The translations under genes and the position numbers were made by a program. DNA of 64,000 nt, taken from NCBI GenBank assembly GCA_910577955.1, contig CAJTNC010000013.1, positions 19,520 to 83,519 of the forward strand, read 5' to 3'. The stretch is from an uncultured Lachnospiraceae bacterium (GTDB lineage: Bacteria; Bacillota; Clostridia; Lachnospirales; Lachnospiraceae). Position 1 is the stretch's first letter, and each line of letters opens with the position of its first letter. This document shows, piece after piece, positions 1 to 8,840 of this stretch. Under the pieces are notes generated by a model. That model was not told the DNA's origin, did not search any database, and worked only from the letters and a program-made list of their open reading frames with translations.

Positions 1-566
1 TGGGACTTATATCCGGTGTTTATACAGTGGATGAGCTGATTTCATTTCCCGGCGGATTTTCCGTGACAGGAGTGGTCATAGAGGCTGTCTCGGGAACGGC
101 GGGAACAGTGGCGATGCTGATCGCAGCGTTTGCTTTTCTTGGGGTGCTTGAGTACAGCGGGCTGTTTGAGGACGTGCGAAAATTGTTGGAACGTTTTGCA
201 AAAAAGGAACGCGGCACAGAGGCGGCCATTGTGCTGTCTGTGGGGATCCTGAGCATGGTGACGGGCGTTATTTCCGTGGCCATCGTGGCTCTCGGGGATC
301 TGGTCAATGAGATCGGAGAAAAGGCGGGGGTGAACCGGTACCGTCGGGCAAACCTGATGGACTGTACCGGCTGTATCTTCTGTTTTTTGGCGCCGTGGAC
401 GGTTCACTGCGTGATTCCGGCGCAGCAGTCCGCACAGTTCGGGGAAGGATTTGCGGTGGCCCCGTCCGCGGTGCCCTTTGTGAATTATTATTCTCTCTGT
501 ATGCTGGCGGTGTTGTCAGTGGCGGTAATTACCGGCTACGGAAGAAAATCTAAGGAGGACATATGA
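1..566 (+). CDS. NhaC-like Na+/H+ antiporter, C-terminal part
   Basis: The reading frame is open from base 3 to the stop at 564-566, so this is the 3' part of a gene that begins outside the window; an internal GTG at 27 is not a likely start. The roughly 187 visible residues are very hydrophobic, with three or four membrane segments separated by a short charged loop (about residues 60-70). The pattern of small residues in the helices and the segment 'FLAPWTVHCVIPAQQ' recall NhaC-type sodium/proton antiporters, which exchange cytoplasmic Na+ for H+ at the inner membrane. The stop overlaps the next start (ATGA), so the two genes are translationally coupled. Family placement is by resemblance only; another ion-transporter-superfamily member is possible. 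Confidence 0.6.
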   Translation, partial: GLISGVYTVDELISFPGGFSVTGVVIEAVSGTAGTVAMLIAAFAFLGVLEYSGLFEDVRKLLERFAKKERGTEAAIVLSVGILSMVTGVISVAIVALGDLVNEIGEKAGVNRYRRANLMDCTGCIFCFLAPWTVHCVIPAQQSAQFGEGFAVAPSAVPFVNYYSLCMLAVLSVAVITGYGRKSKEDI

Positions 567-1558
567 GACATATCAGATTGGGAACAATAGGAACAGGATT
601 TATTGTACATCATATTTTAAACGGCGTGAAGCTTACGGAGGGGATTTCTCTGGAAGCCGTCTATTCCAGATCGGAGGAAAAGGGAAGGGAGCTTGCGGAA
701 GAGTACGGGGCAAAAAAGGTTTACACGGAACTGGAAGAGCTTTTGTCCGATGCGGAGGTGAACTGTATCTATGTGGCGTCTCCCAACAATCTGCATTATG
801 AGCAGGTGAAGGCGGCTCTTCTGCACGGAAAGAATGTGATCTGTGAAAAGCCGATGTGCCCGCAGAGGGCGCAGGCGGCGGAACTGATCGAACTGGCCGA
901 GGAGAGAAAACTTTTGTTAGTGGACGCAACGCCTACGGCGTTTTTGCCGAATTTAAGCGTTATCAGGGAAAAACTGCAAAAGATCGGCAGAGTGCGTCTT
1001 GTGATGTCCTCCTACAGTCAGTATTCCAGCCGCTATGATAAACTTCTGGCGGGGGAGGTTACGAATGTTTTTGATCCTGACTTTGCGGGAGGCTGCCTGC
1101 AGGATATCAATTACTATAATGTGTATCTGAATGTGGCGTTGTTCGGAAAGCCGGAGCGCGCGGTATATTACCCGAACATCTGCAGTACCGGCGTGGATAC
1201 GTCGGGAATCGCCATACTGCAGTATCCGGATTTTGTCAGCGAATGTGCCGGAGCGAAGGACACATGGGGAGATAACCATGTCCAGATTCAGGGGGAGAAA
1301 GGATACCTCTACATAGCGGGCGGACCGCAGGGCCTCACGGAAGTGCGCCTGTGCACGAAGGAGGGTGAGACATCCTGCAATATGCAGGATGATCCCGACA
1401 GATGGCTCTATGCGGTGAGGGGGATGACGGCGCTCCTTTTGAAAGAGGATGCGGAGGAGATCCGCAGAGAGTTGGAAGTCACGGCAAATGTGGTGGAAGT
1501 GCTGGAGAATATGCGCAGGGAGGCCGGGATACTTTTTGCCGGTGAATCCCCTGTGTGA
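563..1558 (+). CDS. Gfo/Idh/MocA family NAD(P)-dependent oxidoreductase
   Basis: 331 residues, the usual length for the family. The N-terminus has the Rossmann dinucleotide signature 'GTIGTGF' (residues 7-13), followed by the 'CEKPMC' motif whose Lys contacts cofactor and substrate (about residue 95). The C-terminal substrate domain contains 'GGCLQDINYYNVY'. These enzymes oxidise or reduce sugars, inositols or their derivatives in the cytosol; the substrate cannot be read from sequence. A strong AAGGAGG site precedes the ATG, and the start overlaps the stop of the preceding antiporter gene. Its 3' end overlaps the convergent pdxT frame by 80 bp, which is unusual and may mean that pdxT has an extended C-terminus. 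Confidence 0.85.
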   Translation: MRHIRLGTIGTGFIVHHILNGVKLTEGISLEAVYSRSEEKGRELAEEYGAKKVYTELEELLSDAEVNCIYVASPNNLHYEQVKAALLHGKNVICEKPMCPQRAQAAELIELAEERKLLLVDATPTAFLPNLSVIREKLQKIGRVRLVMSSYSQYSSRYDKLLAGEVTNVFDPDFAGGCLQDINYYNVYLNVALFGKPERAVYYPNICSTGVDTSGIAILQYPDFVSECAGAKDTWGDNHVQIQGEKGYLYIAGGPQGLTEVRLCTKEGETSCNMQDDPDRWLYAVRGMTALLLKEDAEEIRRELEVTANVVEVLENMRREAGILFAGESPV

Positions 1559-2117
1559 GGGTCATTCCCAGAAACATTTTATGTATCCTTCTGTCTGAGT
1601 CCAGTTCGGGATGAAAGGATATGGCCAGTTGGTTTTTATAGCGAACTCCCACAATATTTCCGTCCACTTTTGCCAGAATTTCCACATCATCCCGGACGGA
1701 TTCGATGTAGGGAGCGCGGATAAAAGTCATGGGAATATCTTTCATGTCTCCGAAATCCTGCATGGTGCGGAAACTTCCGAGCTGCCTGCCATAGGCATTT
1801 CTTCTGACTGTGACAGGCAGCGTACCGAAACAGGAGCGCCGGTCATTGCTGGCGCGTTCCGCCAACAGGATCAGTCCGGCGCAGGTGGCAAGCACCGGAA
1901 GACCGGCTTTTATCCTGTTAAACAGGGGAGTATAGAGGTCCAGTTCCCGCAGAAGTTTCCCCTGAGCGGTGCTTTCGCCGCCGGGCAGGATCAGTCCGGC
2001 AAAAGCTTCTCTCAGATCTTCTTTTTTTCGGAGTTCAAAGCAGTCTGCCCCCAGTTCCCTCAGTATCCTTTCATGCTCATAGAATGCGCCCTGCAGCGCA
2101 AGCACCGCGATTTTCAT
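1479..2117 (-). CDS. pdxT: Pyridoxal 5'-phosphate synthase, glutaminase subunit PdxT
   Basis: 212 residues. PdxT hydrolyses glutamine and channels ammonia to PdxS for PLP synthesis. Diagnostic segments are 'LALQGAFYEHE' at the N-terminus, 'LPGGEST' (oxyanion region), 'ATCAGLILL' with the nucleophilic Cys near residue 79, and 'SFHPEL' with the catalytic His and Glu. An AGGAGG site lies just upstream of the ATG, and the gene follows pdxS by 35 bp. The protein is about 20 residues longer than typical PdxT: after the expected end the frame continues into a Pro/Arg-rich tail that overlaps the convergent oxidoreductase. This suggests loss of the original stop codon. Confidence 0.95.
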   Translation of the reverse strand: MKIAVLALQGAFYEHERILRELGADCFELRKKEDLREAFAGLILPGGESTAQGKLLRELDLYTPLFNRIKAGLPVLATCAGLILLAERASNDRRSCFGTLPVTVRRNAYGRQLGSFRTMQDFGDMKDIPMTFIRAPYIESVRDDVEILAKVDGNIVGVRYKNQLAISFHPELDSDRRIHKMFLGMTLTQGIHRQKVSRPPCAYSPALPPHLP

Positions 2118-2152
2118 ATTCTGCCTCCTGTTATAATCGGATATCCGCCCTT

Positions 2153-3028
2153 CTATTTTCCGCGTTCCGCCATCAGAAGCTTGATCTCCTGTTCGTTGAT
2201 GCCGACCATGGCCTCGCCCAGATCCTCGGATAGTGCGGCGATCAGTTTTGCGTCGGTATAATTTGTGACTGCCTGCACAATGGCGGCTGCTCTTTTGGCG
2301 GGATTGCCGGATTTGAAAATGCCGGAGCCTACAAAGACGCCCTCGGCGCCCAGCTCCATCATCAGGGCGGCGTCCCCGGGGGTAGCTATGCCGCCGGCCG
2401 CAAAGTTGACCACAGGGAGTCTCCTGTTTTCCCGGACATATTTTACCAGTTCAACGGGAACCTGCAGTTCTTTGGCTTTTTCATAGAGTTCATCCTCCCG
2501 CAGGGAGGCGATGGCTCTGATTTCCTGATTCATTGTGCGCATGTGCCGGACCGCCTGCACTACATCTCCGGTGCCCGGTTCTCCCTTTGTGCGGATCATG
2601 GCCGCCCCTTCGCTGATGCGCCGCAGAGCCTCGCCCAGATTCCTTGCGCCGCAGACGAAGGGTACTTTAAATTTTGTTTTATCGATATGATACATGTCGT
2701 CGGCCGGGGAGAGCACTTCGCTCTCATCAATAAAATCGATCTCCACAGCCTCCAGAATCCGGGCCTCCACAAAATGGCCGATTCGGCACTTGGCCATTAC
2801 GGGGATGGAGACAGCTTCCTGAATGCCCCGGATCATTTTCGGATCGCTCATCCGCGAGACGCCTCCGGCAGCCCGGATATCCGCGGGAATCCGTTCCAGC
2901 GCCATCACCGCGCAGGCTCCCGCCGCTTCGGCTATCGCCGCCTGTTCCGGCGTTGTCACATCCATGATCACGCCGCCTTTCAGCATTTGTGCCAACTGTT
3001 TATTCAATTGATATCTTTCGTCAGACAT
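2153..3028 (-). CDS. pdxS: Pyridoxal 5'-phosphate synthase lyase subunit PdxS
   Basis: 291 residues from the ATG at 3028, chosen because an AGGAGG site sits 9 nt upstream and the protein then begins 'MSDERYQLNKQ' like other PdxS proteins; an in-frame ATG at 3082 would add 18 atypical residues. PdxS condenses ribose 5-phosphate, glyceraldehyde 3-phosphate and PdxT-derived ammonia to PLP. Conserved segments are 'GGVIMDV', 'RIPADIRAAGGVSRMSDP', 'VMAKCRIGH' with the Schiff-base Lys, and 'NFAAGGIATPGDAALMM'. It is transcribed with pdxT and diverges from the regulator gene at 3195. Upstream palindromes are listed separately. Confidence 0.97.
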   Translation of the reverse strand: MSDERYQLNKQLAQMLKGGVIMDVTTPEQAAIAEAAGACAVMALERIPADIRAAGGVSRMSDPKMIRGIQEAVSIPVMAKCRIGHFVEARILEAVEIDFIDESEVLSPADDMYHIDKTKFKVPFVCGARNLGEALRRISEGAAMIRTKGEPGTGDVVQAVRHMRTMNQEIRAIASLREDELYEKAKELQVPVELVKYVRENRRLPVVNFAAGGIATPGDAALMMELGAEGVFVGSGIFKSGNPAKRAAAIVQAVTNYTDAKLIAALSEDLGEAMVGINEQEIKLLMAERGK

Positions 3029-3060
3029 TTTGAAATCCTCCTGTCTTAAAAGGGCAGCGG

Positions 3061-3084
3061 ATATGGCAGCAGATTTTGCCATAT
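3061..3084. promoter_or_regulatory. 8-bp perfect inverted repeat in the pdxS leader
   Basis: ATATGGCA (3061-3068) and TGCCATAT (3077-3084) are perfect complements separated by 8 bases. The repeat lies between the predicted pdxS promoter and its ribosome site. It could be a regulator operator or an mRNA hairpin near the pdxS 5' end. Only the symmetry is observed; the role is inferred. Confidence 0.45.
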
Positions 3085-3111
3085 GCCGTTTTACTTGCCG
3101 GTTTTATCAAA

Positions 3112-3134
3112 ATCCAGTATAATACAATCTGGAT
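3112..3134. promoter_or_regulatory. Palindrome over the pdxS/pdxR divergent promoter
   Basis: ATCCAG (3112-3117) and CTGGAT (3129-3134) form an inverted repeat that covers a minus-strand TATACT (3121-3116), a plausible -10 for pdxS. No good -35 is visible 17 bp away, as expected for an activator-dependent promoter. On the plus strand a TATAAT at 3163-3168 may serve pdxR, again without a good -35. MocR-type PdxR proteins bind such intergenic sites and activate pdxST when PLP is low; assignment of this palindrome as the site is inference. Confidence 0.4.
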
Positions 3135-3194
3135 ATATTAAAATACTCACTTTGAATAAAAATATAATGGTCAGATAGGAGAAATACAGACAGA

Positions 3195-4598
3195 ATGCTT
3201 ACCTATACTTTTTCATCCACAGATTCCGAACCACTGTACGGGCAGTTGTACCGGTTCATGAAGGAGGATATCGTGACAGGCGTCCTGACAGCGGACGAGA
3301 AACTGCCGTCCAAAAGGAGTTTTGCAAAAAATTTAGGCATAAGCACGATCACGGTGGAAAATGCATATGCCCAGTTGATTGCGGAGGGGTATGTCTATTC
3401 TCTGCCCAAAAGGGGATTTTTTGTGACAGATATCAGGAACGCTTTACTGATACAGAGGGAAAGGGGAGGCCGGAAAAAGGAAAGGGAGCAGGCGCCGCCG
3501 AAAAAATATACGGCTGATTTTACAAGCAATCAGACCTGTCAGGAACAATTTCCCTTTTCAATTTGGGCGAAACTGATGCGGGCGGTTCTGAAAGAAGATA
3601 GGGAGGGGTTGATGGTCAACGCGCCCTGCGCCGGAATCCGGCCGCTCAGAGAGGCAATTGCAGGTCATCTGAAAGATTTTCGGGGAATGGAAGTGGAGCC
3701 GGAACAGATCATTGTGGGGGCAGGGACGGAATATTTGTACGGGCTGCTGCTGCAGCTTTTGGGCTTTGAAAAATGTTACGGCGTGGAAGATCCGGGCTAC
3801 CACAAGATTTACAGCATATATCGGAGCCACCGGGTTCCGTGCAGCTATGTGGAGATGGACGGGGCGGGTGTGCGTATTCCCTCTCTGGTGGAAAAGAATG
3901 TGGATGTGGTGCATATTTCCCCCTCCCATCACTTTCCCACGGGGATCGTGATGCCGGTAAGCAGAAGATACGAGCTGTTGGGCTGGGCGGCAGGAAAGGA
4001 GGGGCGCTATATTATCGAGGACGATTACGACAGTGAATTCCGCCTGACCGGAAAACCCATACCGTCCCTGCAGAGTATCGATGTGCAGGAAAAAGTGATT
4101 TACATGAATACATTTACAAAAACTCTTTCTTCCACGGTGCGCATCAGCTATATGGTGCTGCCGGAACATCTGGCTAAGGAATTTTCGGAGCGGCTGAATT
4201 TCTATTCCTGTACGGTCTCCAATTTTGAACAGTATGTGCTGGCCCGTTTTATCGGGGAGGGGTATTTTGAGAAACATATTAACCGGATGCGGAATTATTA
4301 TCATGATAAACGGGACGAACTGTTAAAACAGATCGAAAACAGCAGGCTTTCGGACTGCTGCAGCATTTCGGAGGAAGATGCGGGGCTGCATTTTCTGTTA
4401 AATGTCGACACGGCGCTTTCGGACAGGGAACTGTGTGAAACACTGGAGAAAGAAGGGATCAGGATATCTTCCGTCGCGCAGTATTATGCGGGAAACAGGG
4501 AAGGGAAAGAACATATTTTTGTGATGAATTATTCTTCCCTGAAGGAAAAAAGCATGGAACGGGTGATTCGGTGCATGGAAAGAGTGCTGAAAGTCTGA
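3195..4598 (+). CDS. pdxR: MocR/GntR-type regulator of PLP synthesis, PdxR-like
   Basis: 467 residues with the MocR architecture. An N-terminal GntR winged helix (about residues 10-80, 'LPSKRSFAKNLGISTITV') is joined by a basic linker to an aminotransferase fold I domain (about 105-465). The PLP-binding Lys is in 'NTFTKTLSST' and the cofactor-contact Asp in 'IIEDDYDSEFR'. The divergent position next to pdxST is the standard arrangement for PdxR, which senses PLP and activates pdxST while repressing its own gene. The 3' end lies inside a terminator palindrome shared with the convergent kinase gene. Family assignment is firm; the PdxR name rests on synteny. Confidence 0.88.
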   Translation: MLTYTFSSTDSEPLYGQLYRFMKEDIVTGVLTADEKLPSKRSFAKNLGISTITVENAYAQLIAEGYVYSLPKRGFFVTDIRNALLIQRERGGRKKEREQAPPKKYTADFTSNQTCQEQFPFSIWAKLMRAVLKEDREGLMVNAPCAGIRPLREAIAGHLKDFRGMEVEPEQIIVGAGTEYLYGLLLQLLGFEKCYGVEDPGYHKIYSIYRSHRVPCSYVEMDGAGVRIPSLVEKNVDVVHISPSHHFPTGIVMPVSRRYELLGWAAGKEGRYIIEDDYDSEFRLTGKPIPSLQSIDVQEKVIYMNTFTKTLSSTVRISYMVLPEHLAKEFSERLNFYSCTVSNFEQYVLARFIGEGYFEKHINRMRNYYHDKRDELLKQIENSRLSDCCSISEEDAGLHFLLNVDTALSDRELCETLEKEGIRISSVAQYYAGNREGKEHIFVMNYSSLKEKSMERVIRCMERVLKV

Positions 4599-4630
4599 CT
4601 TCCGTTTTCCGGTTCTGTCAGACTTTCAGC
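4586..4630. terminator. Bidirectional hairpin built from two gene ends
   Basis: A perfect 14-bp inverted repeat, 4586-4599 with 4617-4630, around a 17-nt loop. Both stop codons (TGA at 4596-4598 and the complement of 4618-4620) lie inside the stem, so both convergent proteins end in Leu-Lys-Val from the same palindromic bases. There is no long T-tract on either side, so termination may be weak or may need a factor. Confidence 0.6.
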
Positions 4631-7200
4631 CGGCTCATGACCTGAAACATTTTACCGATATCCAGAGGCTTTGCCAAATGTTCATTCATTCCCGCATCTT
4701 TTGCCAGCGCGATATCCTCGTCAAACGCGTTGGCCGACAGCGCGATGATGGGTACGGTCTTTGCATCTTCGCGCGCCAGACTGCGAATCACCCGCGCCGC
4801 CTCATAGCCGCTCATGACAGGCATCATCAGATCCATGAGCACGCAGTCAAAGGTTCCCGGTTCGGATGCGGTGAAAGCGTCCACGGCGGCTTTTCCGTCG
4901 CTGGCAGTCATTACTTCCACCCCCGCATCTCTGAGGATGTATTCCACGATTTCACAGTTGATCTCATTGTCCTCCACCAGAAGCACACGCATTCCGGCGA
5001 TATTGTCCGGCACAGTCCAGGCATTATCCGCAGGCTCTTCGTGCCACGCCTCATCAACCCGAACGGGGAGTGTGATCAAAACCACGCTTCCCTCGCCGGT
5101 TCTGCTGTCGATTTCAACAGTTCCCTTCATTTGATCGATCAGTTTCTTCACAATGGACATACCAAGCCCGACACCGTTATAGTTGGTTCTCGCGTCCTGA
5201 TGCTCCTGAGTGAAGGGTTCAAAAATGTGCTCCTTAAAATCTTCCCCGATCCCGATTCCGGTATCTTCGATTACAAAACGGCAGTTTGCCGTCCCGTCCT
5301 GAAAGGAAGTTTCCTCCGCCAGAACAGATACGGAACCCTGAGGCCGGTTATACCTGACGGCATTGTCAATTACGTTCATCAGGATTTGCTTCAGATGCAG
5401 CGGATTTCCGATGACTCTGCCGTGCCGCAGCCCGGAATCCTCCAGTTCCAGCCGGACTTTTCGTTCCTCTGCCAGAGGAGAAAGCATCGAGATACAGTTT
5501 TCCAATATCTGATGGAGATCAAAGGGTTCTTCCACTGTCGCCAGTCTGCCGCTCTCCAGCTTGCTGACCTGAAGCACGTCATTCACCAGAGAAAGCAGAT
5601 GTTCCGTTGACACGCGGATCTTCCTGCGGCATTCTCTTTGCAGTTCCGGATCGTTCTGGCTTTTTTCCAGAATGGCCAGTATTCCCAGAATCCCGTTGAT
5701 GGGCGTGCGGAGGTCGTGGGACATGTGGGAGAGAAATTCGCTTTTTGTCGAATTTGCCTGTCTGACCCGTTCCAGAAGCTCCATGATGGACTGCTCCTGC
5801 TTTTTTCTCGTCATCATTGTTTCTGTGATGTCCTGATGGTATCCGTTTAGGCAGGCGCCGGATTTTTTAAAAGTTTTGTCCGGCACGCCGCCGCAGCGGA
5901 CATAAATTTTCCCGAGTTTCGGATGTTCCCAGGGGTAGATCACCTCAGAACGGCCGTTTTCCAATATTTCTCTTACCGATTCCTGTACCATCGCCACATA
6001 ATCCGGCGAAATGCGCTCGAACCAGTGCCGGTAGCACTCTTCCGGTTTGATCCCGTCCGGTGCGCCAAGAAGGCTCCGCATGGTTCGGTCCGCATACATC
6101 CTCGGCGGGCAGCCCTCCTCCAGCTCGATCGTCCAGATTCCGGTTCTGGCTCCCTCCAGAATATATTCAAGGCTTCGTCTTGCCTCCAGCCTGTACTTTT
6201 CCTCCTGTTCCACTACGGCATTGACGTCCCTCTGTGCAAAAATCGCACAGTTCTCCGTATCCGTTTTCTCGGTAGCGGAAAAATGCATCTCCAGATACTT
6301 TAGTCCTGAGAAATTATCCTTCACCTGATACCGGACGGAAAACTTTTTCTTTGTGGCGAGCTGCGCCAGCACATAGTCCTTCTTCGTTACGGCGCGAAGC
6401 CGTTCCCGATCCTGAAGGACTACGCATTCGGAGATATACCGCTCCATGGCTGCCTGATAGCCGTCTTTGAAGAGGGCGGCCCAATCCAGCCCCATCTGTC
6501 CGCTGTTGCGGTAAACCTCATATTCGCCTGTGTCAAAATTCACTTCAAAGATGCACAGATAGTCTACGCTGAGAGCATGGAGTACGTTATAACTCCGCTC
6601 TTGAAGCTCCCGGAACAGGTTGCGCCGTTTCAGGGAGGAGACGATAAAGTACGCCGCCGTCTGGAGCATATTTGACGCGTATTCCAGTGACTTTACCGGC
6701 GGATTGTCCACACCGTAAAAGCCGATGATTTTTTTGCCGTCATACAGAGGAACCACCACGAGGGAATGAATGCCCTGCCGCTTCAGGTTCTCGTACTGAA
6801 GAGGCTCCGCCTTTCGGATATCCTCGAGATGTTCAATGACGATGTGCTTGCCGATGCTGAACTTCTGATACCAACTGGCGCACACCTCCGGCGGGACATT
6901 TTGAAGGTTCTCCTTTTCCGGTTTTATGCCTTCGGCAGTCCATTCGTAGGTATTGTCGTCGCAGCCGGACTCATTTTGCTCGAATATGTAGGTCCGTTCT
7001 CCGTTCAGCGCTTTTCCCAAGTGCTCCAGCAGCACCTCCAGCGACTGATCCGGCGTATCCTCCAGCAGGGCGACGCGAAGGCCTTCGTTGATGACGGCCT
7101 CCAGATTCTGAACGCTTTGTATGCCGTCGGGCTGTTCATGAATCCCGGCGGCCGGGGCATTCTCGCCGGTCTGCTCAAAAAATCCCTGTGAATATTCCAT
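4618..7200 (-). CDS. Soluble hybrid sensor histidine kinase/response regulator
   Basis: 860 residues, no membrane segment. Apparent order: GAF-type sensor (about 30-195; 'GIHSLVVVPLYDGKKIIGFYG'), two PAS-like regions (about 200-330 and 340-460), HisKA with the phospho-acceptor His in 'SHMSHDLRTPINGILGI' (about 495), HATPase with 'NVIDNAVRYN', 'DTGIGIG' and 'GVGLGMSIV' (about 600-715), and a C-terminal receiver (about 735-858) with phospho-acceptor Asp in 'VLMDLMMPVMSG'. It should autophosphorylate and pass phosphate to its own receiver; no output protein is adjacent. A GGAGGACA site precedes the ATG. The signal is unknown; GAF and PAS domains suggest a cytosolic ligand or redox cue. Confidence 0.88.
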   Translation of the reverse strand: MEYSQGFFEQTGENAPAAGIHEQPDGIQSVQNLEAVINEGLRVALLEDTPDQSLEVLLEHLGKALNGERTYIFEQNESGCDDNTYEWTAEGIKPEKENLQNVPPEVCASWYQKFSIGKHIVIEHLEDIRKAEPLQYENLKRQGIHSLVVVPLYDGKKIIGFYGVDNPPVKSLEYASNMLQTAAYFIVSSLKRRNLFRELQERSYNVLHALSVDYLCIFEVNFDTGEYEVYRNSGQMGLDWAALFKDGYQAAMERYISECVVLQDRERLRAVTKKDYVLAQLATKKKFSVRYQVKDNFSGLKYLEMHFSATEKTDTENCAIFAQRDVNAVVEQEEKYRLEARRSLEYILEGARTGIWTIELEEGCPPRMYADRTMRSLLGAPDGIKPEECYRHWFERISPDYVAMVQESVREILENGRSEVIYPWEHPKLGKIYVRCGGVPDKTFKKSGACLNGYHQDITETMMTRKKQEQSIMELLERVRQANSTKSEFLSHMSHDLRTPINGILGILAILEKSQNDPELQRECRRKIRVSTEHLLSLVNDVLQVSKLESGRLATVEEPFDLHQILENCISMLSPLAEERKVRLELEDSGLRHGRVIGNPLHLKQILMNVIDNAVRYNRPQGSVSVLAEETSFQDGTANCRFVIEDTGIGIGEDFKEHIFEPFTQEHQDARTNYNGVGLGMSIVKKLIDQMKGTVEIDSRTGEGSVVLITLPVRVDEAWHEEPADNAWTVPDNIAGMRVLLVEDNEINCEIVEYILRDAGVEVMTASDGKAAVDAFTASEPGTFDCVLMDLMMPVMSGYEAARVIRSLAREDAKTVPIIALSANAFDEDIALAKDAGMNEHLAKPLDIGKMFQVMSRLKV

Positions 7201-7391
7201 ATGCCTGTCCTCCGTATTGATTGGTTTCCGGTCATTGCTGCCGCAGCAAAAACAGAAAAATCGGAATCATAGTACCATGTGTCTCCGCATTATGTCAATA
7301 CGCGGCATCTTGATTTCCGACCTCCGGTTTTTATGCGGAGTGAAGTGATATTCATCAAAAAATTTTATACGAGCAATGCGACAGAAATATG

Positions 7392-8612
7392 CTATTTATT
7401 TTCTGATACCGCCTGCATTTTCATGGCTCTCACTTTGGAGGAAAGGCCAAACAGATTGATGAAGCCGTCGGCGTCGTGGTGGTCGTACAGATCGCCGGTG
7501 GTGAAGGAGGCGATGCTTTCATTATAGAGGGAGTACGGGGAGGTTGTGCCCGCCTTGATGATGTTGCCTTTGTACAGTTTGAATTTCACTTCTCCGGTCA
7601 CATACTGTTGGGTACTCTCGATAAATGCCTGTACAGCCTCGCGAAGGGGTGTAAACCATTTCCCTTCGTATACGATCTGCGCCAGTTTGTTGCCCATATC
7701 CGTTTTTACCGCATAGGTATCGCGGTCTAAGATCAGCTCTTCAAGCTGCTGATGCGCCTCATAGAGGATAGTGCCGCCGGGGGTCTCGTAAACGCCTCTG
7801 GATTTCATGCCGACCACTCGGTTTTCCACGATATCGATGATGCCGATGCCGTGTTTGCCCCCCAGTTCATTCAGACTGCGTATAATGTCGGAAACTTTCA
7901 TCTTCTGACCGTTGACAGAGACAGGAATGCCTTTTTCAAATGTCATGGTCACATACTCGCCCTCATCGGGGGCTTTCTCGGGTGTTACGCCAAGCACGAG
8001 AAGATGCTCGTAGTTTGGCTCACAGGCGGGATCCTCCAGCTCTAACCCTTCGTGGCTGATGTGCCAGATGTTGCGGTCGCGGCTGTAACTGTTGTCAGCC
8101 GAGAAGGGAAGGTCGATGCCGTGGGCTTTGCAGTATTCGATCTCGTCCTCTCTGGAACTGAGCGTCCACTTGTCGTCACGCCACGGAGCAATAATTTTCA
8201 AATCGGGCGCCAGAGCTTTGATGCCGAGTTCAAAGCGGATCTGATCGTTGCCTTTGCCGGTGGCGCCGTGGCAGATTGCGCTTGCCCCTTCTTTGCGGGC
8301 AATCTCCACAAGGCGTTTTGCGATGGCGGGACGCGCCATGGAAGTGCCTAACAGGTATTTGTCCTCATATACGGCGTGAGCCTGCACGCAGGGAACGACG
8401 TAGTTGTCGCAAAATTCATCGGTGATGTCTTCAATATATAATTTGGAAGCGCCGCAGAGAGCCGCGCGCTCTTCAAGGCCGTCCAGCTCGTTCCCCTGTC
8501 CGCAGTCTGCGCAGACACAGATCACTTCATAGTCAAAATTTTCTTTGAGCCAGGGGATGATTGCCGTTGTATCAAGTCCGCCGGAGTAGGCTAAAATCAC
8601 TTTTTCTTTCAT
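7392..8612 (-). CDS. argG: Argininosuccinate synthase ArgG
   Basis: 406 residues. ArgG joins citrulline and aspartate with ATP hydrolysis to AMP and PPi, the penultimate step of arginine synthesis. The N-terminal PP-loop 'AYSGGLDTT' (residues 8-16) and the segments 'GATGKGNDQIRFE' and 'SADNSYSRD' are diagnostic, and the length matches the family. argH is not adjacent. The gene is divergent from the argCBD-type operon across a 650-bp gap that holds an AT-rich palindrome and a non-coding element. Confidence 0.97.
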   Translation of the reverse strand: MKEKVILAYSGGLDTTAIIPWLKENFDYEVICVCADCGQGNELDGLEERAALCGASKLYIEDITDEFCDNYVVPCVQAHAVYEDKYLLGTSMARPAIAKRLVEIARKEGASAICHGATGKGNDQIRFELGIKALAPDLKIIAPWRDDKWTLSSREDEIEYCKAHGIDLPFSADNSYSRDRNIWHISHEGLELEDPACEPNYEHLLVLGVTPEKAPDEGEYVTMTFEKGIPVSVNGQKMKVSDIIRSLNELGGKHGIGIIDIVENRVVGMKSRGVYETPGGTILYEAHQQLEELILDRDTYAVKTDMGNKLAQIVYEGKWFTPLREAVQAFIESTQQYVTGEVKFKLYKGNIIKAGTTSPYSLYNESIASFTTGDLYDHHDADGFINLFGLSSKVRAMKMQAVSENK

Positions 8613-8771
8613 GGGATGTACCGAACCTTTCTCATTTTTTGCACCGTCAGTCTGACGGCAGAGGTTTTTAAGCTTTCTATAATATACAATATGGCGTCAT
8701 GAAATGCAAGCATAAAAATATACATTTTTAATGCAAATATTTTTTTGTTTTTACAAAAAATTAAATAAATG

Positions 8772-8807
8772 TTGAATAATATACAGATATAGTGTATTAT
8801 TATGCAA
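8772..8807. promoter_or_regulatory. AT-rich palindrome upstream of argG, candidate ArgR site
   Basis: TTGAATAATATACA and TGTATTATTATGCAA face each other across 7 bases. The halves resemble ARG boxes (TGAAT/ATTCA-like, AT-rich), and the position upstream of argG fits arginine repression by an ArgR/AhrC protein. The match is visual; I could not score it against a matrix. Confidence 0.35.
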
Positions 8808-8840
8808 TGAAAAAGAGAGAGACCCGATTCATATCCGTAT

